Source: Sulfurimonas sp.
GTDB lineage: Bacteria; Campylobacterota; Campylobacteria; Campylobacterales; Sulfurimonadaceae
Length of the DNA stretch: 21,531 nucleotides
Assembly (NCBI GenBank): GCA_021648465.1
Contig: JAKISR010000032.1
Coordinates: 1 to 21,531, forward strand
Reading direction: 5' to 3'
How positions within the stretch are numbered: the first letter of the stretch is position 1; every line of letters starts with the position of its first letter. A model generated the notes under the pieces. The model saw nothing but the letters and a program-made list of their open reading frames with translations. It searched no databases and was not told where the DNA came from. The position numbers and the translations under genes are program-made. Positions 6,479-14,302 of this stretch are shown here, piece by piece.

Positions 6479-8752
6479 ATGTTAAAAAATTTATGGGAAC
6501 AATGGGTTATGAGACCTAGTAAATGGTGGATAACTATGATTTTACTAGTTTTTGTAATTGGTGGCGGAAGTATGATTTATGTAGGCATGCACACCTATAG
6601 TGATGCTCCACCTAGGGTTGATTTTGTTAATTCTAATGGGGAAGTTATTGTCTCTAAAGAACAAATCATACAAGGTCAACTTCACTTTTTACGTTATGGC
6701 TTAATGAACTTTGGAAGCATGTTTGGTGATGGTGCACTTAGAGGACCTGACTTTACTGCTGATGCCTTGCATAAAGTAACCGTTTCAATGAAAAAGTACC
6801 ATATATCAAATAATGAACATAACATAGATGAGGATATATTAAAAGATAGTACTATTGTAAAAGTTCAACGTGAAATAAAAAATAATCTCTATGATGAAGA
6901 AAAACAAAGTATTTTATTAACCCCATCACAAGAATTTGCATTTAACTCACTTGTAAAAGAATATTCTAGTTATTTTAGAGATGATGTCTCACACTATCAA
7001 AGAGAACTAGAAAATGCAAGTGATAAAGAACTTCAAGAACTATCTAGCTTTTTCTTTTGGGGTGCTTGGGTATGTGGAGCAAAGAGACCAGGGTTTGATT
7101 ATAGTTATACACATAACTGGCCTTTTGATGAAGAAGCTGGAAATACACCAACAAGCAATATTCTCCTTTGGAGTGTTCTTGCAGTATTTGGTCTTATTTT
7201 AGCTCTTGGTTTAGTTTTATATCTTCACGGGAGATATTCAGAACACTCTGGCTGGAATAATAAAAAAAATGATTCTAATGATTATTCCTCCTTAAGTACT
7301 CTCTCTATTGAACAATATATGCCATCAGTAATGCAAAAAACTACTTACAAATTCTTTTTAGCCGCGTCTCTACTTTTTGTCTTACAAATTGGTTTTGGTG
7401 TTTTAAGTGTTCACAATTTTATAGGGCTTGATACCATTTTTGGAATTGATGTAAATGCCATAGTATCTCTAGTAGCTGCAAGAAGTCTGCATTTACAGCT
7501 TGGACTTCTTTGGATAACAGCTACTTGGATTGGAATCTCATTTTTCTTAATCTCTAGCTCACCACATACAAACAAATCAAAATCACAAATGTTTTTAGTA
7601 AACTTACTTTTTTGGGCTTTTCTAATTATGACCATTGGTGTAATTGTTGGTATTTTACTCCCCATTGGTGCTCTTCCTGGTGGATGGAACTGGCTTGGAA
7701 ATCAAGGCTGGGAATATATTGAGATGGGTAGATTTTGGCAGTGGATAATGTTTGGGATATTTATACTCTGGTCAAGTATTTTATTTAAAGATATCTATCC
7801 AAGATGGAGTAAAAAAAGAGCATGGGAATTAAAAAACTGGCTATTTTACTGTGTAACTATCATTACGCTACTATTTATCTCTGCCTTTATTGCAGAGCCT
7901 GAAACAAATTTTGTTATTGCTGATTTTTGGCGTTGGGCAGTTATACATATGTGGGTAGAAGCATTTTTTGAGATGTTTGTAACCATAGTTCTTGTATATA
8001 TGGTACACCTTATGGGCTTTCTACCTCAAGCTGCATCATCTAGAATTATATATCTTGCTGCACTTTTGTTTTTAGGTTCTGGGCTTTTAGGAATCAGTCA
8101 TAACTTCTACTGGAATGCTAAACCTATGGCGATCCTAGCTATTGGAAGTATATTCTCAACTCTTCAAATTATACCACTTATTTTAGTTGCTCTTGAAGTT
8201 TGGAAATTTCGTAAAATGCCTCAAAATGGTATCCAAAAAGGCAAACCTTTTAAACAAAAAGTAGCATTTTATTTTCTCTTAAGTGTAAATTTTTGGAACT
8301 TTTTTGGTGCAGGTGTTTTAGGCTTTCTTATAAACTTGCCGATAGTTAATTATTATCAACATGGAACATATCTTACAGTTAACCATGCTCACGCTGCTTT
8401 TATGGGAGTATATGGGAATATCTCTATAGGGGCTATGATTTTTGTTGCAAGATATTTAGTAATTGATGAGATGTGGAATGAAAAACTTCTTATGAGAATC
8501 TTTTGGTCTATCAATATTGGGCTTATGCTTATGGTTATGATTGATCTTTTTCCTGCTGGAATACATCAACTTATCTCAACACTTGATAATGGTTTATGGT
8601 ATTCAAGAAGCGAAGAATTTATCCAAGGTGATGTATTTCAAGCTCTCACTTTCTCAAGAATGATTGGTGGCTTTATATTTGTTTTTGGAGGTGTTTTGCC
8701 TCTTGCATGGTTTATGTTAACTCGTTTTAGAACTCTTAAAAGATTTAAATAA
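6479..8752 (+). CDS. norB: Quinol nitric oxide reductase family haem-copper protein, NO dismutase (Nod)-like
   Basis: The product (757 residues from the ATG at 6479; a TTG 15 bases earlier is less likely) is a single-chain qNor-type protein. It has an N-terminal cytochrome-like domain (DAPP, HNWPFDEEAGNTPTS) and about 14 membrane helices. Numbered from that ATG, haem ligands are present: His338 in RSLHLQLGLLW, and His636 and His638 in NHAHAAFMGVYG. FeB ligands His490 and His541 and Glu494 (HMWVE) are present, but the third FeB histidine is Asn542 (SHNFYW instead of HHxYW). The glutamate of the usual SALEVVPL is Gln563 (STLQIIPL). Of the quinol-site residues His312 remains, while the usual Glu, Phe and Asp are Gly316, Ile320 and Gly731. 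This pattern matches Nod, which splits NO to N2 and O2. The symbol is the family name; nod would apply if confirmed. Confidence 0.93.
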   Translation: MLKNLWEQWVMRPSKWWITMILLVFVIGGGSMIYVGMHTYSDAPPRVDFVNSNGEVIVSKEQIIQGQLHFLRYGLMNFGSMFGDGALRGPDFTADALHKVTVSMKKYHISNNEHNIDEDILKDSTIVKVQREIKNNLYDEEKQSILLTPSQEFAFNSLVKEYSSYFRDDVSHYQRELENASDKELQELSSFFFWGAWVCGAKRPGFDYSYTHNWPFDEEAGNTPTSNILLWSVLAVFGLILALGLVLYLHGRYSEHSGWNNKKNDSNDYSSLSTLSIEQYMPSVMQKTTYKFFLAASLLFVLQIGFGVLSVHNFIGLDTIFGIDVNAIVSLVAARSLHLQLGLLWITATWIGISFFLISSSPHTNKSKSQMFLVNLLFWAFLIMTIGVIVGILLPIGALPGGWNWLGNQGWEYIEMGRFWQWIMFGIFILWSSILFKDIYPRWSKKRAWELKNWLFYCVTIITLLFISAFIAEPETNFVIADFWRWAVIHMWVEAFFEMFVTIVLVYMVHLMGFLPQAASSRIIYLAALLFLGSGLLGISHNFYWNAKPMAILAIGSIFSTLQIIPLILVALEVWKFRKMPQNGIQKGKPFKQKVAFYFLLSVNFWNFFGAGVLGFLINLPIVNYYQHGTYLTVNHAHAAFMGVYGNISIGAMIFVARYLVIDEMWNEKLLMRIFWSINIGLMLMVMIDLFPAGIHQLISTLDNGLWYSRSEEFIQGDVFQALTFSRMIGGFIFVFGGVLPLAWFMLTRFRTLKRFK

Positions 8753-8775
8753 AATAGAGTTAACACTCTGTTTTA
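8751..8775. terminator. Bidirectional terminator between nor/nod and ovoA
   Basis: A hairpin with stem AGAGT (8756-8760) and ACTCT (8765-8769) and loop TAAC is flanked by AAAA on the left and TTTT on the right, so it works as an intrinsic terminator on either strand. It overlaps the stop codons of both convergent genes. Confidence 0.7.
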
Positions 8776-10872
8776 TCTCTTTTTCCAAACACTAACTTCT
8801 GAAATACTATGTTGAAACTTTCTAGCTGTCTCTTTTATAATAAACTCTAAATCTTGTGTATGGATAAGCTCAAAATTCTCCTCTAAAATTTCTTTTAGAG
8901 TATCTAAAGTTTTTATTTCATCTCCACTACTATTTCTGTACCCACCAAGCCAAAAATCTTTTTTAGTTGAACTCTCTTGCCAAGTATATGGTGAAGTTAA
9001 AATTAAAATTCCATCACTATTTAATCTCTCATGAATAGTATTTAAAAACAGTTTTGGACTGTATAGTCTATCTATTAAGTTTGTTGCCATAATTGTATCA
9101 AATGAATTAAAATTTGGTTTTAAGTTACAAGCATCACCTTGCAAAAAAGAGATTTTATTTTTAATAGAATCATAACCCAACTCTGAAATAGTTAGTTTTT
9201 TATTTGTATATAACGCACCTTCCTCGTACGAGTGAAAAGCTACGTAACCATCATCTTTTAGCCTTGAACCAACCCCAATAAATCTAACAGAAAAATCTAT
9301 CCCAACTACTTCATCAAAACTCTTTGCTAATTCAAATGTAGTTCGTCCTGTTGCACAACCCAAATCTAATATCTTCTTAAAATTTTGTGAAAAATTTACC
9401 GCTATTTTAGCTGTCTCTATAGCAAAGTTCTTAACTCCAAAATGTTCATCCCCATACTGAAATTCACAATACTGAGAAACAAGCTCATCACTTTCATAAA
9501 TACTGTCTTCATCCTTATAGCTTGCACTAGAGATAACATATCTAAAACCAGCAAATTGAGGAAAATGTTTTCTAAAAGCATAACGAGAATGTTTCATTAT
9601 CATATTTCCACTACTTGCCCAAGATGAGCCAAGAATAAGTGAGTGTTTGTTATCAAAAGTTGGAGTTGAAAAATCATCATAAGCTGGATGAACATCAAAT
9701 CCTTTAAATCCATAAATCGCTGTCGAACTCCATTGCCAAACATTTCCAACAACATCATAAATTCCATTAAAACTAAACTCATTTACAGGACATGCGCTTG
9801 AGAAGTGATAAAAATTTAAATTTGCTCTACTCTCATGGAACTCTGGTAAATCCTTTAGTCCTGCAAAGTTATAAATAGCTCTGTATTCCACTTCACTTGG
9901 TAGTTTATATGTTACACCATCTTTTTTACTTTTATATCTACAAAATGCTTCTGATTCAAGTGCATTTACATCAACAGGCCAATCCTGTGGCATATCTATT
10001 AGCTTATCAAGGGTTCTATATTTATATTCACTACCTTCTTTTACCCAAAAAGTAGGATATTTAGCTTTAGATATATCTAGAAATTTTTTACCCTCAGCAT
10101 CCCAATACTCTTCATTTTCATAACCACCATCTTTTACAAACTCCATAAATTCAGCATTACTTACAAGGTATTTGGATGTTTTAAACTCACTTACCTTTTC
10201 TTCATGTGTACCATACTCATTATCCCAACCATAAAGATGGTGAGATTTACTTTTTCCAAGTTGTATATTTTGAGTATCTATATGAAACATCTCGTTTGTA
10301 GGAGCAACTCCACTATGTGTACAGGCTTTAAACTTATCCACTTCTTTAACAAACTCAAGTGGCATTTGGCGATGAAGCACAAGTGAAGTTTCTATATGAA
10401 TTCGTTCATGCTCTATCCCCATTAGGATAATCCACATATCGCTATCAAAAGTTATAGGAAGAGTTAAAGGCATATTTGTAATCAAGTTATCAACCAACTC
10501 TCTTACTTTATCTCTATATTCTCTAACCTCTTGCACTTTTGGCCAAGCATAATTTTGAGCATTTATATCATCCCAAGACATCTCATCTACACCAACAGCA
10601 AAAATGGACTCAAGCTCTGGGTTGATTCTATTTTTTATAACTTTCATGTTTACAAGTTTATTTACATAAAAAGTAGCAGTATGACCAAAATAAAATATCA
10701 TAGGATGACGCGTAAGTTCTGAGTACTTATAAAAAATATCATCATTTTTTAAAACATCGAAAACTGACTCATAGAGATCACAAGTATTATGAAAATATTC
10801 CCTAATCTCCTCTCTCTTTACTTCTATATCATCCCCTTCAAGTGTCACTGGATATAAACTATATTTACTCAC
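8773..10872 (-). CDS. ovoA: OvoA: 5-histidylcysteine sulfoxide synthase fused to 4-mercaptohistidine N1-methyltransferase
   Basis: OvoA is a mononuclear iron enzyme that joins cysteine to histidine C5 using O2; its fused methyltransferase completes ovothiol A, an antioxidant thiol, after C-S cleavage. The 699-residue product has an N-terminal DinB-like domain with iron ligands His64 (YFGHTATF), His155 and His159 (EHERIHIETS). A formylglycine-generating-enzyme-like domain follows (about 190-450), including GNVWQWSSTA and KHFPQFAGFRYV. The C-terminal SAM methyltransferase starts near 480 (ILDLGCATGRTTFELA). The start is GTG with an AAAGG ribosome site about seven bases upstream. A separate C-S lyase is needed; the nearby PLP lyase PatB is a speculative candidate. 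Confidence 0.94.
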   Translation of the reverse strand: MSKYSLYPVTLEGDDIEVKREEIREYFHNTCDLYESVFDVLKNDDIFYKYSELTRHPMIFYFGHTATFYVNKLVNMKVIKNRINPELESIFAVGVDEMSWDDINAQNYAWPKVQEVREYRDKVRELVDNLITNMPLTLPITFDSDMWIILMGIEHERIHIETSLVLHRQMPLEFVKEVDKFKACTHSGVAPTNEMFHIDTQNIQLGKSKSHHLYGWDNEYGTHEEKVSEFKTSKYLVSNAEFMEFVKDGGYENEEYWDAEGKKFLDISKAKYPTFWVKEGSEYKYRTLDKLIDMPQDWPVDVNALESEAFCRYKSKKDGVTYKLPSEVEYRAIYNFAGLKDLPEFHESRANLNFYHFSSACPVNEFSFNGIYDVVGNVWQWSSTAIYGFKGFDVHPAYDDFSTPTFDNKHSLILGSSWASSGNMIMKHSRYAFRKHFPQFAGFRYVISSASYKDEDSIYESDELVSQYCEFQYGDEHFGVKNFAIETAKIAVNFSQNFKKILDLGCATGRTTFELAKSFDEVVGIDFSVRFIGVGSRLKDDGYVAFHSYEEGALYTNKKLTISELGYDSIKNKISFLQGDACNLKPNFNSFDTIMATNLIDRLYSPKLFLNTIHERLNSDGILILTSPYTWQESSTKKDFWLGGYRNSSGDEIKTLDTLKEILEENFELIHTQDLEFIIKETARKFQHSISEVSVWKKR

Positions 10873-10925
10873 ATTTAGCCTTTGTAAATTTAAATTGCAT
10901 TATTGTATCTAAAGGCATCTTTTAA

Positions 10926-10931
10926 ATTATA
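10926..10931 (-). promoter_or_regulatory. Candidate -10 of the ovoA promoter
   Basis: TATAAT on the minus strand lies about 54 bases before the ovoA GTG. A TTGATG 19 bases further upstream is a weak -35 candidate. A second -10-like TACAAT lies closer to the gene. The 182-base region 10873-11054 between ovoA and pgeF otherwise holds only A/T-rich DNA and the pgeF promoter. Confidence 0.35.
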
Positions 10932-11019
10932 AAAATTATTTCAAATAAAACATCAACAAAAAGAATGACTTCATTGTTTTGCTAGATTTTTGTTATATGT
11001 TTTAAATAAATGTTATGTA

Positions 11020-11048
11020 TTACCACTTTTATATAGTTTTGTTATAAT
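11020..11048 (+). promoter_or_regulatory. pgeF promoter, predicting a leaderless mRNA
   Basis: TTACCA (11020-11025), a 17-base spacer and a perfect TATAAT (11043-11048) put the transcription start at or next to the ATG at 11055. No Shine-Dalgarno precedes the ATG. Confidence 0.5.
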
Positions 11049-11054
11049 CATTAT

Positions 11055-11780
11055 ATGAAATTTTATAAAAGTAACCTGCTTAATTCTTTTGCAAATCTTA
11101 CTCACACTTTTACAACAAAAAAAAGTTCAAATTTAGCTTTTCATGTAAATGATGATGAAAATAAAGTTAAATTAAATCATAAACTTTTAGCAAATGAGCT
11201 AGACTATAGTTTAGAAACACTTGTTCATATGAAACAGATTCATTCAGATATAGTACATACTCTAAGCAAGAATGATAACTTTTCAAATCCTCCAATTTGT
11301 GATGCACTTATCACTGATAAGATAAATACTCCACTTATGGTTATGGTTGCTGATTGCTCTCCTATTTTATTTTATGATAATGTTAAAAAGATTATTGCAG
11401 TTGCTCATGCTGGTAGACAAGGTGCATTTAAAAATATAATTCAAAATGTTCTAGAGTCTTTTCAAAATAATTTTAATACAAATATCAAAAATATATATGT
11501 AAGTATCGGTGCTAATATTGGAAATTGTTGCTATAGGGTTGGTTATGAAATTTATGAAGAGGCAAAAAGATTAGATTTAGGATATGCGATAGATAAAAGA
11601 GATAATTATTATTATCTTAATATTTCTAAGATATTAAAGACTCAACTTTTAGTATTAGGAATTAAAAAAGAACATATAGAGATAAGTGATGAGTGTACAA
11701 AGTGTAATAGTGATAAATATTTTTCATATAGAGCTGATTCAAAATGTGGAAGATTTGTAGGAATAATAATGCTCAAGTAA
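11055..11780 (+). CDS. pgeF: PgeF / YfiH (DUF152) family purine nucleoside phosphorylase-like, peptidoglycan editing factor
   Basis: The 241-residue product has the family's zinc-site residues: His63 (MKQIHSD), Cys101 (VADCSPILF) and His118 (VAHAGRQG). The later IGANIGNCCYRVGYEI and ECTKCNSDKYFSYRAD segments are also typical. Family members act as zinc-dependent nucleoside phosphorylases/adenosine deaminases and, in E. coli, keep L-serine out of muropeptides. The usual HAGWRG reads HAGRQG here. The length is normal. It stands alone behind its own promoter, divergent from ovoA. Confidence 0.9.
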   Translation: MKFYKSNLLNSFANLTHTFTTKKSSNLAFHVNDDENKVKLNHKLLANELDYSLETLVHMKQIHSDIVHTLSKNDNFSNPPICDALITDKINTPLMVMVADCSPILFYDNVKKIIAVAHAGRQGAFKNIIQNVLESFQNNFNTNIKNIYVSIGANIGNCCYRVGYEIYEEAKRLDLGYAIDKRDNYYYLNISKILKTQLLVLGIKKEHIEISDECTKCNSDKYFSYRADSKCGRFVGIIMLK

Positions 11781-11784
11781 GTAT

Positions 11785-11801
11785 TTAACATTTTATGTTA
11801 A
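11785..11801. promoter_or_regulatory. 17-bp perfect palindrome between pgeF and the Spy-like gene
   Basis: TTAACAT - TTT - ATGTTAA, just after the pgeF stop and about 33 bases before the next start codon. There is no T-run after it, so an operator fits better than a terminator. It recalls the NssR-type TTAAC...GTTAA, but the centre is seven rather than four bases. Confidence 0.4.
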
Positions 11802-11833
11802 GCTTCTCACAAAATTAACAAACAAGGAAAATT

Positions 11834-12259
11834 ATGTTAAAAAAATACTTTGTACTAATGATAATTAGTATACTAACTGCTTCAACCCTATTTGGTGCTA
11901 AACCAAAAAATCCACCATTTTTAATACTTGGAAAAATACCTCACTATGTAGGGATGCTAAATGACAACTGGGATAATAAAAAACTAGCTTTAAATGAAGA
12001 GCAAAAAGAAAAACTTACTCAAGTTCGTAAAAATACTATTAAAACTGTTAAAGGGTTAAAAAAGAGGCTAGCTGTTTTAGAGCAAGAAGTAGCTGATAAA
12101 ATTTTATCTGGAAGCACACCTCAAGAATTATTACCAAATCTAAAAGTGATTGCTGATTATAAAATTAAAGCTACTACTGCACATTTGAACTGTGCTTATC
12201 AAACTAATAAAATTCTTTCAAAAGAGCAATTATCTACTCTATATAAATTATCTAAGTAG
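11834..12259 (+). CDS. Periplasmic helical protein, Spy/CpxP/ZraP-like
   Basis: The 141-residue product has a signal peptide (MLKKYFVLMIISILTASTLFGA), so it is exported. The rest is helical with an LTxxQ-like motif, ALNEEQKEKLTQVRK, and a second related segment, LSKEQLSTLYKL, near the C terminus. Such repeats are seen in periplasmic stress chaperones or metal-response proteins of the Spy/CpxP/ZraP group. AAGGAAAA precedes the ATG. No partner kinase or regulator is nearby. The family call is by motif only. Confidence 0.6.
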   Translation: MLKKYFVLMIISILTASTLFGAKPKNPPFLILGKIPHYVGMLNDNWDNKKLALNEEQKEKLTQVRKNTIKTVKGLKKRLAVLEQEVADKILSGSTPQELLPNLKVIADYKIKATTAHLNCAYQTNKILSKEQLSTLYKLSK

Positions 12260-12273
12260 ATACTAAACTTTAT

Positions 12274-12296
12274 GTACTCCTATTTTTAAGGAGTAC
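12274..12296. terminator. Hairpin between the Spy-like and ankyrin genes, possible terminator
   Basis: GTACTCCT (12274-12281) and AGGAGTAC (12289-12296) form a perfect 8-bp stem, extendable by one T-A pair, around a 7-base loop between convergent genes. There is no T-tract after the stem on either strand, so it is a weak intrinsic terminator or a 3'-end stabiliser. Confidence 0.45.
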
Positions 12297-12339
12297 AAAA
12301 CCAAGCCACCAAAATCTTCACCTCTTTATAAGAGTAATA

Positions 12340-12837
12340 CTAAGAAGCTTTATTACCAAATTTCACAAAAAAATATTTTAATCTTGCTGTTATTGAAACT
12401 ATAAACTCTATATTTACACCATATATTTTTCGTTGAACATTATTAAAATTTTGTTTTTTTAGATAACTTACTATCTCTTTATGACCAAATATACTTGCAT
12501 ATACAATTGCATTTGCATCTGTTATGGCACCATTTTCTACTAATAGTTTTACCATTTCAAAATTGCCTTTAAAACAGACGCCCTCAAGGGGAGTTTGCCC
12601 CCTTTGGTTTACTTTATTTATATCTGCATCTCTAAGAAGAAGCATCTTAGCAATTTCAAAATTGCCATTATATGTTGCAAGCATTAACAGTGAGTCATCT
12701 TTATTGGTACAAAGATTTACGCTCATCCCATAATCTAACATTTTTTGAAGCTCTAAAATATTACCATCTCTTGCAAAATCTAATGCCATTAGTTGAAGCT
12801 GAGCATATCTTTGTTCCTCTTCTTTTGATATTTTCAT
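12340..12837 (-). CDS. Ankyrin-repeat protein, catalase partner (Cj1386-like)
   Basis: The 165-residue protein has three to four ankyrin repeats: about 14-43, 46-77 (DDSLLMLATYNGNFEIAKMLL), 79-110 (GQTPLEGVCFKGNFEMVKLL) and a weaker one to about 130. There is no signal peptide. It starts one base after katA, so the two are co-transcribed. In Campylobacter jejuni the ankyrin protein next to katA (Cj1386) is reported to help haem reach catalase; the same job is inferred here from synteny. The last 30 residues (about 135-165) are not ankyrin-like and could be a docking tail. Confidence 0.85.
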   Translation of the reverse strand: MKISKEEEQRYAQLQLMALDFARDGNILELQKMLDYGMSVNLCTNKDDSLLMLATYNGNFEIAKMLLLRDADINKVNQRGQTPLEGVCFKGNFEMVKLLVENGAITDANAIVYASIFGHKEIVSYLKKQNFNNVQRKIYGVNIEFIVSITARLKYFFVKFGNKAS

Positions 12838-12838
12838 T

Positions 12839-14266
12839 TTAGCTCAAAGCTTTTTTTACACCAGCTTCATAGTCTGAACTAATTTGTCCAAAAAGTGCTA
12901 ACTGCTTATCAACAATATAAGAAGGTACTCCATCCATTGCAGCTGCTATATTTGAAAAAAGTTGATTTTTTTGATTATTATCCATAAGGTTAAATAGATC
13001 TCGCGCCTGATAAAAATGGTCATTTCCTAAATTTCTATCATATCTTGTAGCATCACCATCTAGCTTTAAAGGTGGTTCTAAATATTGCCCATCCTCTTTA
13101 GCTCCACCAAAACTATTTGGCTCATAAGTAAGTTCTGCCCTTTTATTAATATCTTCAAAATTCATAGCTCCATCTTTATGATAAGTATTTATCTCATTTA
13201 ATGGTCTGTTAATAGGCAATGCCTCATAATGAGTCCCTACTCTATATCTTTGTGCATCTGGATAAGCAAAACCTCTAGCTTGAAGCATCTTATCAGGTGA
13301 TAAACCAATTCCTGGAACTGTATTTGAAGGCGAAAATGATGCTTGTTCTACCTCATTAAAGTAGTTGTTTGGATTTCTGTTTAATTCTAAAACACCAACA
13401 TCTATAAGTGGGTACTCTTTATGTGACCAAACTTTAGTTAAATCAAATGGATTATCTTTATGGTTGTCAGCTTGCTTTTGAGTCATAACTTGAATTTTAA
13501 AATCCCATTTTGGAAAATCTTTATTTTCTATAGCTTCATACAAATCTTTTTGAGAACTTTCTCTGTCATTTGCTATAACTTGATTTCCCTCTTCATTTGT
13601 CATGTTTTTAATACCTTGATGAGTTACAAAATGGAATTTAACCCAAGTTCTTTCATTGTCTTTAGTAATAAAGCTATATGTATGCGAACCAAAACCGTGC
13701 ATATGTCTATAACCAATTGGTAAACCACGATCAGAGAACAAAATAGTAATTTGATGTAAACTCTCAGGAGTTAATGACCAAAAATCCCACATAGCTGTAG
13801 AGTTTCTCATATTTGTTCTTGGGTCTCTTTTTTGCGTATGGGCAAAATCTGGAAACTTATATGGATCTGCTACAAAAAATACAGGTGTATTGTTTCCAAC
13901 TAAATCCCAATTTCCTTCTTTAGTATAAAATTTAATAGCAAATCCCCTTACATCTCTCTCAGCATCTGCAGCACCTCTTTCTCCTGCAACAGTTGAAAAC
14001 CTCAAAAATAAAGGCGTTTGCTTACCAACTTCACTAAATATATCTGCCTTAGTATATTTTGTCACATCATGTGTTATAGTTAAAGTTCCATGAGCACCTG
14101 AACCCTTTGCGTGCATAGTTCTCTCTGGTATTCTTTCTCTATTTTGATGAGCAAGTTTTTCAATTAATGCATAATCCTGCATTAAAAGTGGACCTCTTTC
14201 TCCAGCTGTTAAAGCATCTTGATGACTAGCTAATGGCTCTCCCGCAGTTGTTGTAATATTTTTCAT
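12839..14266 (-). CDS. katA: Monofunctional haem catalase KatA
   Basis: Catalase dismutates hydrogen peroxide to water and oxygen. The 475-residue product is a small-subunit (clade 3) catalase. It has the active-site His52 in MHAKGSGAHG, distal Asn125 in VGNNTPVFF, and the proximal haem ligand Tyr335 in RGFAYPDAQRYRVG. The NSTAMWDFWSLTPES segment is also typical. There is no signal peptide, so it is cytoplasmic. An AGGAAA ribosome site precedes the ATG. Only 36 bases separate it from the upstream res gene, but a -10 and a PerR-like box can be read there, so it may keep its own promoter. Confidence 0.97.
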   Translation of the reverse strand: MKNITTTAGEPLASHQDALTAGERGPLLMQDYALIEKLAHQNRERIPERTMHAKGSGAHGTLTITHDVTKYTKADIFSEVGKQTPLFLRFSTVAGERGAADAERDVRGFAIKFYTKEGNWDLVGNNTPVFFVADPYKFPDFAHTQKRDPRTNMRNSTAMWDFWSLTPESLHQITILFSDRGLPIGYRHMHGFGSHTYSFITKDNERTWVKFHFVTHQGIKNMTNEEGNQVIANDRESSQKDLYEAIENKDFPKWDFKIQVMTQKQADNHKDNPFDLTKVWSHKEYPLIDVGVLELNRNPNNYFNEVEQASFSPSNTVPGIGLSPDKMLQARGFAYPDAQRYRVGTHYEALPINRPLNEINTYHKDGAMNFEDINKRAELTYEPNSFGGAKEDGQYLEPPLKLDGDATRYDRNLGNDHFYQARDLFNLMDNNQKNQLFSNIAAAMDGVPSYIVDKQLALFGQISSDYEAGVKKALS

Positions 14267-14276
14267 TTTATTTCCT

Positions 14277-14291
14277 TTATAACAATTATTC
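14277..14291 (-). promoter_or_regulatory. Candidate PerR box overlapping the katA -10
   Basis: On the minus strand GAATAATTGTTATAA matches the PerR consensus TTATAATnATTATAA at 11 of 14 defined positions. It overlaps a -10-like AATAAT (14285-14290) about 20 bases before the katA ATG, a good position for a repressor. Peroxide control of katA by PerR is known in Campylobacter and Bacillus; the site here is a prediction. Confidence 0.4.
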
Positions 14292-14302
14292 CACAGATAG
14301 CC

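Noticed and set aside
6479..8752. Ordinary respiratory quinol NO reductase
   Set aside because: The fold fits, but the FeB HN pair, Gln for the active-site Glu and loss of three quinol-site residues argue against a standard quinol-oxidising enzyme; kept as family name only.
12524..12733. Plus-strand 69-codon frame inside the ankyrin gene
   Set aside because: Antisense shadow of a clear ankyrin-repeat protein, with no ribosome site or recognisable sequence.
13460..13723. Plus-strand 87-codon frame inside katA
   Set aside because: Antisense to conserved catalase sequence; composition is that of a reversed coding frame.
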